From Deroplatys truncata (taxonomy: Eukaryota; Arthropoda; Insecta; Mantodea; Mantidae): DNA of 64,000 nucleotides. The stretch is taken from assembly GCA_030765065.1 (NCBI GenBank), contig CM060979.1, positions 105,574,350 through 105,638,349 of the forward strand, written 5' to 3'. The notes under the pieces were generated by a model, which was given only the letters and a program-made list of their open reading frames with translations, was not told where the DNA came from and ran no database searches. The position numbers and the translations under genes are program-made. Shown here piece by piece: positions 47,337-58,163 of this stretch (positions within the stretch are counted from its first letter, which is position 1; the number at the start of each line of letters is the position of its first letter).

Positions 47337-47870
47337 ATATTGAAACACAAACTGAACAACATATTCTGTTGGCTCAATCAGGATTTTCTAGTCTGGTTAT
47401 GAAAAGTAAAACTGAGAAGAATTTATGTTTTTTCAAGACGGAGAAGAAATACACCAAAGACTCTAAGCCCACTTCTACTGTTGCTGCACATTATAAATAT
47501 TCATCACTGCCATGTTTCTTTTGCACACCTCATGAAAGTGAGAAGTGTTTTCAGACCAGAAAAATGAGCATAGAAGAAAGAAGATTGAAGATGAAAGAGA
47601 GAAGGGACGATGTTATTTGTGTATCAGACCTAATCATCTAGCTAAAACGGCAAGTATTCCGTTCAATGTTTACTTTGTGCAAAGAAGCATGTTACTGTCA
47701 TGTGTCCAGAACTAATGAGAACCGAAAAGAGTTCATCAGAGGGCAAAGAAATACCACAAACACAGGTTACATCCAACTTATCTAACCATACGTACATTAG
47801 TAAAGTAGTCTATCAACTTTGATGGTCACAGTATAAGGGAAGAATAAATGGAAAACAGCAAAGATCTTCA
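47337..47870 (+). pseudogene. BEL/Pao gag remnant with zinc-knuckle region
   Basis: Continues gag with LLAQSGF, then a readable frame (47,369-47,641) containing CFFCTPHESEKCFQTRKMS then EERRLKMKERR. This matches the C-x-F-C...HES..C...R.MSLEERR motif of BEL/Pao Gag. The next pieces, in other frames, resemble CIRPNHLAKT and CAKKHVTVMCPE, two more knuckle-like segments. A frameshift lies at about 47,620. Confidence 0.85.
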
Positions 47871-48125
47871 TAGACTGTGGCCCACAACAATCGTACCTCC
47901 TCCAAAGTACATCTGATGAACTGGAACTAGAACCTTGTACGGAAGAAACATTCACCAATGTCCTATCTGGTCTGCTATAAAACGCAAGATATACAAAATA
48001 ATTGTAGGAAGAAAGGATGGAAGATACTCCTATGAAGTTGAGTTACGGGACTATCCAAATTTTTTTCAGTATATCCCTCGAGTTTCTAGATTAGCTGATT
48101 TACTGAAAGAGGTAAATTGAAGAGT
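47871..48125 (+). pseudogene. BEL/Pao protease remnant
   Basis: DCGPQQSYLLQS appears where the aspartic protease motif (D-[ST]-G-[SA]-Q-x-S-[YF]) is expected, with Cys in place of Ser/Thr after the Asp. It runs about 25 codons to a stop; the following frames (47,935-48,120) are out of register. The Asp-Cys-Gly variant and the stop make it inactive. Confidence 0.65.
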
Positions 48126-48289
48126 ATGGATCGGTGATAAATTCTCAGAGATTTAACTCTTCATTGGAATTCACGCCAAAATTCTTACAGGAAATGTTGT
48201 TCATCTAAAGAACGGGCTCTTGGTAGTAGAAACAAAATTGGGAAGGACTAGGCTGGCGAAAGGCAGGACCAATCGTTTGACATCGATCT

Positions 48290-49160
48290 GAGTAACCTTA
48301 TCATTTCTATGGCTTATGATGATGTACGAACCATATCTGAGCTTTGGAACCTCGAGACTATCGGAATATACGACCAGGTAGAATCTAAATCGACTGAAGA
48401 TGTAAAACAGAAGCTTCTCAGAACACTGGAAAGAAACGTCGATGCTTGTTACGCAATTAAGCTCAGCTGGAGAGACGGTCATTCTGAGATGAATAGTAAC
48501 ATTCATATTGCTGAGAAGAGACTTATATCTACTACTTAGAAGCTAAGGAAGGCAAATATGTTTGGCAGTTATACTAAGATTTTCACAGACTGGCAAAAGG
48601 GGGGATTTATAGGAGAGGTCTTGAATGAAGAAATGGAGAAACCCTGCCATTATTTTCCCCATCGTCCAGTGATTAAAGTTTCAAGTTTGACAACACCTGT
48701 TCGTCCAGTATTTGATGCTTCATGTAAGACAGAGGCAGATGATTCCTTGAATGGCTGTCAAGAGACGAGGTCTAATCATGCCCAGTTAAGTCCGAAAATA
48801 CTTATGATATTTCGAGAAAATATTATTAGAGTTACTTCAGATATCAAGAAATCCTTTCAGAATGATTAAGGTTGTAACAGTATATGTGACTACCTACGTT
48901 TTCTGTGTTGGAGGATATGGTAAACGAAAGTTTACAGGCATTCAAGAATGATCTTTGGAGCTGCCTGCATTCCATTCCTCCTAGGTACTGTGTTAGAACA
49001 CCATCTCTCCAGGGCTCACAAGGAAGGCAGGTGGATAGCTCACAAATTGATGGAATCGATGTATGACAACTGTATAACGTCGGTCGCTTTAAAGGAGGAG
49101 TAGAATGTATTTCGAATTAGAGAATTATGCGGCTGAATAATGCCAGATGTAACTTAGAAA
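48290..49160 (+). pseudogene. BEL/Pao reverse transcriptase remnant
   Basis: Readable pieces in order: LWNLETIGIYDQ, IKLSWRDGHSE, IAEKRLIST, FTDWQKGGFIGEVL, CHYFPHRPVIK, TPVRPVFDASCKT, and, after a gap, MIFGAACIPFLLGTVLEHHL and MYDNCITSV. These are the successive motifs of the BEL/Pao polymerase (LWELESIGI, LPW, HPVI, VFDAS, F-G-x-x-x-SPFLL). The expected YVD[DN] box is damaged to MYDN. Two open frames (48,309-48,539 and 48,558-48,869) carry the first half, with a stop between. Confidence 0.9.
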
Positions 49161-49682
49161 TTAGAAATTTTTATTATAAGACATCCCGCCTAATGAAGGG
49201 AATACAAATGAGAATGGATACATCACAAAATTTCTAGCTTTAAAATGATATAGAAGACTAAACACACTAACTATCGAATTTAATACTGAATTTTCATCTC
49301 TGCCAGAAGTATTGACGAAGAGAATCCTACTCTCTTTGGTACAGAAGGTTTTCGATGTTGTTGGGTTTCTTACTCGAGCACTTCCATTCATATTGTTGCT
49401 ACAAAGGGCATAGCACATTGAAACTGAAAGTAGAAACAAGCAAGAGAGAATCGAGCCGAAATGGGATTTGTGTTACCTGAGAATATAGCTTATGGATTTA
49501 CGAAGCGTTACCAGGAAACGAATTGTTTAAAAAAACCAAGTTTCACGACTGATCACAGGTGGTGTTTTGGGAAAGAGCCAGTGCACACTACACACGGTCG
49601 TGGATGCTAGCCAACATGCATATGCTGTAGTCATCTTTTTGAGAACTGAAAGTAATATGAAAGTTTCAGTGCAACTGCTTTT
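49161..49682 (+). pseudogene. BEL/Pao connection and RNase H remnant, first part
   Basis: Contains FSSLPEVLTKRILLSLVQKV then FDVVGFLTRALPF, the connection motif (KR..LS..Q.IFDPLGFL), and VVDASQHAYAVVIFLRTESN, the start of the RNase H fold with its first catalytic-type Asp. The frame is broken in several places, and the SINE at 49,695 splits it. Confidence 0.85.
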
Positions 49683-49694
49683 AGCCAATGGCAG

Positions 49695-49983
49695 AAAAAA
49701 AATGAGTTTTTATTTATGGACGCTCTTTAATTACTGCGGTTCTTAGCGTCGCATTCTATATTGGGCGTGAAAGACCGAAATTGTGCTCAGAGGTCTCTTT
49801 ATCAAGCTTGAGGTTCTTTTACGTGCCGTAAATCTACGCCACGGGCCCACCAGCTTTTCTTCCTCTCCGAAGGAAGCCATGCTAAGGATTTTTACGCCTG
49901 AAATCCATCGCCCTTTGTGGGTCTGAACGCGCGACCTCGGGAAGTGGAGTCTAGCATGGTACCCCTAGACCACAGAGGACGAC
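49695..49983 (-). repeat. tRNA-derived SINE inserted in BEL RNase H, with target duplication
   Basis: On the minus strand it begins cctctgtggtctaggggtac (A box) and continues gaggtcgcgcgttcagaccc (B box), then a body ccttcggagaggaagaaaag. The flanks agccaatggcag (49,683-49,694) and agccaatgccag (49,984-49,995) form a near-perfect 12-bp duplication, as expected for LINE-mobilised SINEs. The left flank is followed by an A-run, the SINE tail in reverse. Confidence 0.88.
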
Positions 49984-49995
49984 AGCCAATGCCAG

Positions 49996-50280
49996 GGAAA
50001 CTCTTCTCAAATTGATTACAATTCCCAGAATGGAATTATTAGGCTGCCTAGTTGGAAGCAGATACACATTTTCAGTTAAGTCAGCTCTGCATTTGTAAAA
50101 TGTGAAAGAATATTTCTGGAGCGACTCTTCGGATAAGAAGAGGCGAACAATGGTCTGCGTTTGTTGACAACAGAATAAAAGAAATTAGGAGTTTAAAGCA
50201 CTCTGAGGACTGGAAACATATACCAGGAATTCATAAGCTGGTTGATCTGATATCAAGGGGATGTTATCTTACCAACTGAA
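49996..50280 (+). pseudogene. BEL/Pao RNase H remnant, second part
   Basis: Reads KLITIPRMELLGCLVGSRY, VKEYFWSDSSDK, AFVDNRIKEIRSLKHSEDWK and HIPGIHKLVDLISRGC, matching the IPRLELLG, FWSDS, ..V.NRV.EI.....WR and PADL.SRG motifs that run from RNase H to the integrase linker. After this, about 260 bp to the LTR have no clear integrase motif. Confidence 0.85.
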
Positions 50281-50542
50281 AGACCATACCCGCTGGAGAT
50301 AGACTCTTCACATGAAGATCTCTTCAAGAAGTCTCCAGGAAGTCTTTGTCTAAGGAGATTCCCCGGGGTTACAGAGCCCACGGTGGTCGCAGAGTAGTCC
50401 CCAAACCAAAGTATTCTTCTTAAGAGTGGGACTATATTAACATTCATGTAACCATATGTAAGTTCTAGTGATAGGTTTTATGTACGACGTTTGTTGTTTT
50501 ATATTGACTGAAATTATTCCTATAATTTCAGTATGGGAGGAA

Positions 50543-50769
50543 TGTTGGAAATTAAGTTATCTGGGGACATTAATTTATTGTCAATGTAGCATAAGTTTAG
50601 TTTGACTTCAGTTATAATCCATAATCGTTTGTTATTACTCTATGTAAAACAAGAACAGGAAGTGTGAATGTTATTTATTCAATCACAGCTGAATTGTGTA
50701 AAAAGGTTTTTAAGCTTAATAAGTATTCGCATATGAAGTCAGTTTTGTATTTAATTTAGATTCACAACA
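50543..50769 (+). repeat. 3' LTR of the BEL/Pao retrotransposon
   Basis: Starts TGTTGGAAATTAAGTTATC and ends TTCACAACA; preceded by the purine tract GTATGGGAGGAA. Aligned with the 5' LTR, it shares blocks such as aattgtgtaaaaaggttttt. Many substitutions and indels separate the pair, so the insertion is old. Confidence 0.88.
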
Positions 50770-52683
50770 AAGACATTAATTTCACTATAAGTAATTAGCT
50801 TTCCAAACACGTCACAAGCTTCTAAAGACGTGCTTACAGAAATTCCTATAAGGGAATAGGAAACATTCAAACATGCAATAGGAAAAGTTGGGAAAGAAAG
50901 CGATGCTATATTGTCTTTCTTCTTCTTAGGGAGAAAAACAATTGGAGCAGTTTTAAAACGGTTTCTTCATTAACGCAAATTCTGCTCTGAACTCTATAAA
51001 TCTACCGTTCTCAACTACGAAGGGAAGTAACGTTGGAAAAAAAGGAAGAAGGAAAAAATATACCTGTATATGCAGTTTTTTATTTTGTTTTAAAAGTTCC
51101 CTTGTTTTACCCAGTTTATGATACTGTGGTTTTTACTGCTTTTAGTTACCGCTTATCACTGCCGTTACACAACACACATGCACACAAAAACACCCATGCC
51201 CTCAGCTTGGCGGAGCGCCGGAGCTATACACTCCAGCGACCACAGCTACGAGGGCCGGCTGCAGTTAAGGAGTATTTTAATCTACGTATAAACGAAAAGT
51301 TGTAACCTATTACACCAAGTTTGGCAGTCTGTAACCTCTGTAGATATGCTCCAATACACTTACATTATTGTGTAGGATAATGAGTTGGAAACAGTAGGGG
51401 ACCCAACAAATTTTATTTAAATAATAATAATAATAATTATAATAATCATAGTGCTGAGTAATGTATAATATATCATAATTATCAGTAGTAAGGACATGTA
51501 ATTTAAACCATAGGGTATTTACTAGTTACACATTTAACCTAATAAGTTCATACCTTTATAATTACATTTTTACCTTTCTCTCTTAGATTATGCGTTACGC
51601 ATTTTAAATGTTAACCGTTTATTTACTTTGTAACTTGAAACAAATTTTTAGTAATTTTGCATTTCTTTTCGTTATAGTTTTGTTCGTTAACACCTAATTT
51701 CTATTGCTGTCAATTTAACAAATATAAAGTGATTTTCCTTTCCACTGTGGCCATCGCACGGCTGCTTGCGCGCCGGCTGCTGCAGCAGCTCGGGCTCCCG
51801 CCGAAACAGTTATAACATCCCCACAACCGCCTCACGTTCTCACAGTTGCAATTACAATTAAAATGATAAAAGCGCATACCTTATCATAAGAGATGTTGGA
51901 AGTGTTATCCTTCTCTGTCTACACATTTTTGGCATCTTTTCAGGAAATTTTCATTCATACTCGAAAGTTCAATATCCAAAATTGGGCGAACTTCTCGCCT
52001 GTTTTCTTTTAGCTCTTGGAGGTTTGTTGCATACACCTTATTTTTCAAGTGATAAATTTCTGTGATTATATTTTGTTAAATGATAGAGTAATTGACCCAC
52101 GTTTAATGTTCTTCTCTGACGAAACATGGTTCCATTCATAAGGTTATGTTTCGTCGCAAAATAACAAATATTGGAGTACAAAGAAACCCGATTTCACACA
52201 CGAGATTCTCTTGCACGATTCTGAAATTGGTGTGTGGTAAATGCATACAGAATAATAGGTCCTTGATCCGTGATTATTGACGGGAAATATAAATAATTAA
52301 ATAAATACATGATAGTAAGAAAAATAAATAATTGCAATACATAATTTCCGTTTATTAAAATAATGTATAATGTAATAAGCTTGATTTAAATAATTGTCCG
52401 GAGAAAAACAGCCCCTTAGCGAGTTGAGTTAACTAAAATCATTAGTGTCAGCGGCGGATAAAACACTTTAATGTTCCTGGAACGCAGTTAAGGGGTGAAT
52501 TCAGTACATTTGCGCAGCCACGTAGGCCAGTTCTGAAAAAGAGAAAGGCACTTAAATTATGAGAGTCGGGGAGGCCCGTTAGAGTAACAAGGTAAGGAAC
52601 TGCAGTAGGCCAGCTGAGAAAATGAGAAAGAGAGATAGAATTCTGTTAATCTTGCTTCTAAACTCTCTTTTTGCCACATCACT
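50770..52683. other. Intergenic DNA, nothing recognised
   Basis: A GC-rich island of about 70 bp with CAGCAG motifs at 51,760-51,830 stands out but carries no open frame. Short (ATA)n runs near 51,420. No gene or element recognised. Confidence 0.45.
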
Positions 52684-52691
52684 GTGTACGA

Positions 52692-52845
52692 CAAGGGTGG
52701 CGAAAACGACTTCCTTCCGCGAGTCACCAAATATGCAACACGCACTGCATCACTCACAGCACGTGTAAAACAAAGGGACGGTTGCAGAGAGGGAACGGCG
52801 CCTGCGAGTCAAAATAACTCGCGAAGCACTTTTTCGCCACCTCTG
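52692..52845. mobile_element. 154-bp hAT MITE with perfect 8-bp target duplication
   Basis: The left end CAAGGGTGGCGAAAACGACT and the inverted right end CAGAGGTGGCGAAAAAGTGC form imperfect terminal repeats that continue to a shared CGCGAGT. The duplication GTGTACGA is perfect (52,684-52,691 and 52,846-52,853). CA[AG][GA]GGTGGC is a typical hAT terminus. No coding capacity. Confidence 0.9.
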
Positions 52846-52853
52846 GTGTACGA

Positions 52854-54779
52854 CATCCTTTGCGAATGAAAAATCGCTGAAATTACGTCAAATGAGAATT
52901 ACGGAAAAGGGGTATTGTAAGCCATGCCGCCGAGAAGAAGAAGGCGTGTCCATGTACCACATAACCTCAAAGAACTATTAAATCAAAACCTCGCGCAATT
53001 TCGCAATAGATAAATAACCTTAATATGTGAATACATTTCGTAATATGCGATTTTTAAACCATCGTGCAGTTTCTTGTGCTAGTGTGATTGACAAACGCTA
53101 TGCTTTAAATATCTCATATTACCAAAATTATTTTCAGGAAATTATTCGGGATCAAAAGGGAATTGCAAATGCTCGATAAATATTAATCTGTTTGCGTAAA
53201 ATCAAAATCGTACGTTCTCTTTACCTCTGCGTTTTAATTAGCTGCCTAATTACGTAACCACCCATCCGTTTCAGTTCCACTTCCGGCTTTTTCTGTAAAT
53301 AAGAGTTCTCGTCAGTAGTCACTTCCTTCCCCCTATGCAACTCGGACTTACATTCCTTTTGCCAACCCACGCATCTTCCTCGCGAATTTCGTTCTTAACG
53401 TTGGTATGATTTAGCGACGTGGCGTAGCAAAGGGAGAGGCTGGCAGCAAGATTACCATAATTCTTAGGAGTAAAAGTGTTTCATATACATAAGATTTGGC
53501 AACGTATACGGAAGAATTTTGGTGGGGTAGCTTTAATGTAGGCGGGGTTTAAGCTAATATAAAGGCTTGCATTTTTAATGACACACACATTCGCATTCTA
53601 TTTGTGCACACATTCGTTCGTGCACACCTTTGTGCATACATTCGTCGCTTTGAATACCTACTTGTGACGACTGGTGCGTTACAAGCACCCAGTGACGCGT
53701 TTGTGTGGGTATGATTTCGCGATACTGCAGAAGTTAACAGGTGTAATATGTCAATTGCTAGAGTTTCGAGTGCTACGATTTATAATCAGTTTCATTCTTT
53801 TTCTTCAAATGGCCGGCAACTCGCTTCAATAGCTCAAGTATTAGATTACATTAAATTTCTCATTCAATTTAAATTGGTGTTGTCCTTTAACAATACATTC
53901 ACGCATACCCTGAGAGAAAGTACTCATAGCTCTACCACTGGAGCAGCTGGCGCACGAGACAACAAAATGAGCCACGAGATAACAACATCAGAAGCAGGTA
54001 AAGTATACGGCTTCAAATTTACTGACCATCTTTCTTAGTTCAACTTATATTTTTTGAACAAACAATAAATACAGAGAGGTACAGGACTAACTTACACACA
54101 CCTTTGTTTGAACAGCTGATCGACGTTGAATGTCAGTCTGGATTTTCCCAACAAGACTTTGTTGCGTACATATGTACGACTGTTGAGTTATTAAATTTAA
54201 TTCAGGAAAATTTTGAAGATGAGGTAAATAGTAAAGAATCATGGTTCTCACGATCAATTTCAATTCACATATTTTTTGAACCGTGGCAGCAGTTTTTATA
54301 ATGCATTCCGGTAATGCTTTAGAGGGACTCTAATCTCAAACTTTGTAACTTCCATTTTGTGATTGTGTATCAACAACTGGCGACTGATACATCTCGCAAC
54401 TTACGCAACACTAGCCATGGCATCCTGTAAATAGCATTGGCGATCCAAAGAAAACCAATTCTATCTTATAAAACACCAAACTTAAAAACTGACGTTACTT
54501 ATAAAATAATCTAATAGCTTTAAAGAACCTTCGCCAGCATCCTAAAAGTCTGCTAAACCTGATTCCGGAGCGACCACATCGAAGATTAAATAGAAAACCC
54601 ACATCGGTTTGCCAGACACCATGTAACAAACCCGTGAATAATTAGTGAATTATAGTATCAATACATTACACATAAAATATGCATTAGCTTATTATAGCTC
54701 AACTATATCAGTTGTAGTGCAATTAAGTTATATTTATAAAGTAAAACTTCTTCTTCTTCTTTATCTGTTTAACCTCCTC
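52854..54779. other. Intergenic DNA with a TATA-like promoter candidate, no gene confirmed
   Basis: TATAAAG at 53,558-53,564 is followed by imperfect cacattcg/tgcacacattcgt repeats (53,580-53,650) and an open frame from 53,748 ending near a donor-like GCAG|gtaaag. A second open frame (54,104-54,301) has acceptor- and donor-like borders, but the phases do not join and neither matches a family. I therefore call no gene. Confidence 0.35.
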
Positions 54780-55085
54780 TTATGTAGGACTTACACCCCC
54801 CAGGACTTACAAGCGGGTACCTGGGGTCAGAGGCTCGTCGAGGAGCAGACACGCATGGATCAGACAGAATAACCAGGATGGGTGATCAGCCCGATGCCTG
54901 GCATGGGAGGAAGGAAGTAGATGAAACGAAATGATGATGAAAGGAAAGGTGATGATGGAGCAGTTGGTGGAATGGCGGGGAAACCGGAGAACCCGGAGAA
55001 AACCAGCCCAGACGCCGCTTTGTCCACCACAAATCCCACATGCGGGTCCTTGGGATTGAACCCGGGCCGCCTCGGTGGGAGTTGT
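54780..55085 (-). repeat. tRNA-derived SINE, minus strand
   Basis: On the minus strand: accgaggcggcccgggttca (B-box region), then a body with ctggttttctccgggttctc and ggtttccccgccattccacc, and a 3' part rich in TCATC repeats. This body is common in arthropod SINEs. Short open frames on both strands over it are spurious. Confidence 0.85.
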
Positions 55086-56957
55086 TATAATGGAATATAC
55101 TATGATAAAAACATTTCAATAAAAAAAGAAGGTATAAAGCTGTTCTTCAATTGGGCGGTGATTGGAGTGAAAGCCGCGACTCACTTTTGACCACATCTGC
55201 AATGAGGACTTCGAATAAATCCGTGGAAGTTAAAATTTACCAAACACATCTATTTTAAGGACGCTACAACTTAGATAATTAAAATTAAGTAAATGCGAAG
55301 AAATTTTTGGCAACTTCTCTGTCGGAATATATAATTTCATTGTTAAGATTAACGCCAATCTGGTCGTTCAAAACAATACACACAGAGTGAAAAAGTTTAA
55401 AAGGTATTTAATGCTTGAAGAAGCATGGCTTGTGCTACAAGATTGCCGTAATCTAATAATCCAAAGCCAGCACATTTTTACCCATTTAGAAAATGAAATC
55501 TTGAAGAATACGGAGCCCTAATGTAGAAGAGCCCAGAGTTTTAGAAGGACTGATTTATTGTATTTTAGCTTGAGTAAGCACGTATTAACAAAAGTGTATT
55601 AAATGTATTCATTATCCACATTTAAGCGTTTTTACACCGATAGATATACTTCAGAACCTTGAGCAGAAGAAAGGATTACTATTGCTCACAAAAAGTTTAT
55701 GAAACTCACTAAAACATATTTGTCATATTTTATTGCATTTGCAGCAATGCATTAACTGATTTTACTATTAATCTATTCCTTTCTTCATCCACTGAGCATT
55801 CATGAGGGAAAAAAGCTCTCTCTACATATTGTTGTCATGACCAGGAAGGAAAAATAATATCCCAAATTGTTATAACTTTGAATACTACTCATTAGAAATA
55901 AAATTATGAATGAAGACAACCCATTTTTATATGGCAACAAATTCTCAAAATTATTATCGTTGTACTCCCCAAAAAAACATTAAATTTGTTGAAGTTGAGT
56001 TCAAATATAGTAAAACGTGGCACTCCTACTTGTGCAATATGGGGTTGTCTAAGTTTGACAAGATTAGGATATCGTAATTGGTATGCATTCCATCACTCAA
56101 CAAGAACATCACAATCTACATTAAGTTACAAAAAAGGATTCGAAATACTAGAATTCAAATACTGCGCGGGCAACCTCGCTTGTATTTGCGCCAATCTCTG
56201 TACTGCCGCTAGGCTCTGAAGTCAAGTGGGTGGTGAGCAATTCAAATCCCTTTTGTAATGAAGTTCTTGATGGGTTGGTGAAGGTTTCTTGCCAGTTGTG
56301 GAGCGCATACCCATTATGATATTCCAAGTTTTCACAAAATTCGAATCTCATAATGCACAGTGATCCAGAGATCCCGACAACTCGGCCAAAACCTGAAAAT
56401 AAAACCTTGTTTAAGTCGGTTAACTAGCACACAATCCAAGAATCAATTAAATGGAGTATCCCGACCTATCGCTCATTCCGACAAGGACGTCAGAAAAGAA
56501 AACGTTGATCGAGCACCACGTGTTTCAAGACAGTAGCTGTGAAGTTTGAAACGGGATTCAAATTACGAACGCCCAAAAACAAGAAATAAATAAAATTCAA
56601 TATTTTTTATAAAAGGTATTTAAGGCAAAATAAATGTAAATATAATATAAGAAAGGCACAGGAGAAGTAGGATAAGAATAAGAAACACATTATTAATATT
56701 TATATTGAATCACATCAAGAAACTCAAGAAAATGAACGTAAATACATTAATTTTTGTAGTTATTGAAATGCATAAAGTGTAAAAAGGCATACGTGAGTTG
56801 TGGTAAGGCAAAGAAAAGAAAGTAATTTACAGACAATGAGGCAAGAGAGAATGGATGGTAGTATTGCTAAGATAGTGTATAAGCAGAAATGTAGACAGAA
56901 AGTTAGGTACTATAAGGCCAGAGAAACAAAAGAAAGACAATGTGATTAGAAGTTGCT
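55086..56957. other. Intergenic DNA, nothing certain
   Basis: AT-rich and gene-free. A B-box-like agcaattcaaatccc near 56,231 could be part of an old SINE, but no A box or tail is visible. Confidence 0.4.
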
Positions 56958-57370
56958 ATATGTTACACTCACATGGATTTCTCTACTCACTCTTGCACAA
57001 ACTATTCTTACAAACGTATTCTTCTATTTACTTCATGTTAATTGAGATAAACCGTTGCAGAAATGGTCTTATTGCATAATTTCCTTTTAGGTACAAGGGT
57101 AATACAATAGGATTTAAGCTATAGTAAAATCTTTTAAGAGCGGGTCGCTATGTAATGGCTTTGAAATTTCGCTCTCTTTGCATGGCCGAGAGGAAAAAAT
57201 ATAAATTGTGTGCTTTAACGAGATCTACACTTTTTGTGTAGCAAGATTTTGTCTATCTTTTGCGGTTTACCAGTTACGCAGCAGTCATTCAGAATGAAAA
57301 GGACCTAGAGGCTATTCCCAGAAAATTTAAAATATAAGTTTAATTTGTCATGAAAATATCTTAAACATAT

Positions 57371-57902
57371 TGTTACACACTGGGGTGAGGCCAAAAGGTT
57401 TACAGCTAGATATTAAATTTTAGTTACCCAGCATGCATATTAAGAGGCATAGCTGCAGAGGCAGAAAAGGAGGACCAGGATCTTAAACAACACATTCCAG
57501 AGCAGGCGTGGGATAGTTATAACAAAATACACAGAATTTCACATTAATCACATTATCTGTGGTTTATTCAGTATAAAACGGTGCCCCTACAGCACACATA
57601 AAAGATAAAGGAAGAAATTGAGGGGAGATACTACACACACGAGGCTACATTCACACAACTTCACATACAACCTTTCAGACTCAACACTCGACCAAAAGTG
57701 ACGCTAAACACACAATACACAAAGAAGTAACGCTCACTTCTCCCACTCTCTCCATCTCTGACTAGGATCACCAGCCAAAAGGTAGCGAGTCGCTACGCCA
57801 GACGAACTTCAAATCCAAAGCCGAAAGAGTTACCCCAACAATACTGTCGCCAACGACACAATAATGTGTCTGGCGTGACAATATACGCACATACACGCTA
57901 CA
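57371..57902. mobile_element. 532-bp TG...CA insertion in copy D, solo-LTR-like
   Basis: Starts TGTTACACACTGGGGTGAGG and ends ACACGCTACA, with ATAT on both sides (57,367-57,370 and 57,903-57,906). The uninterrupted site is known from the other family copies (cttaaacatatgatatttta in copy A, reversed), which fixes the borders. Size, TG/CA ends and a 4-bp duplication suggest a solo LTR of a Gypsy-like element. No internal coding sequence. Confidence 0.7.
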
Positions 57903-58163
57903 ATATGGTATTTTAATCAAAATCGTTAGAGCCACTATTGAGATAATAACAATTTTCCCAAAATGTTTCATGTAAAGGGTAGTTTTGGGTGGGGGATTTT
58001 CTTGAAAATCTTCATTTCGCATCCTTGAATAATGAACTGGATACTGAATATCTTACTTGAATATCTTACTGTATATTTGAATATCAAGTTTGGTATTTAA
58101 CTTGACATTTCGTTTTTAGAGTTGTGCTATTAAAAGACACACCATACACACGTGCGCGCGCAC

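Larger units (their letters stand above)
43821..50769 (+). mobile_element. BEL/Pao LTR retrotransposon, degenerate, with three nested insertions
   Basis: The element has two LTRs, a primer-binding-site-like TTTGGTGACCCCGACATGA right after the 5' LTR (the TGGTGACCCCGAC wording is characteristic of BEL/Pao), and a purine tract (GTATGGGAGGAA) next to the 3' LTR. Broken gag, protease, reverse transcriptase and RNase H coding remains follow in the canonical order. A hAT element (44,055-45,456), an unclassified repeat (46,462-47,328) and a SINE (49,695-49,983) inserted later. Removing them leaves about 4.4 kb, short for the family, and no convincing integrase remains between RNase H and the 3' LTR, so there has been an internal deletion. 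Confidence 0.9.

Noticed and set aside
49790..49983. tRNA gene on the minus strand
   Set aside because: The tRNA-like head is part of a 289-bp insertion with a body, a tail and a target duplication, hence a SINE.
53748..54301. Two-exon host gene
   Set aside because: The putative donor leaves phase 1, and joining to the next acceptor gives a stop within five codons.
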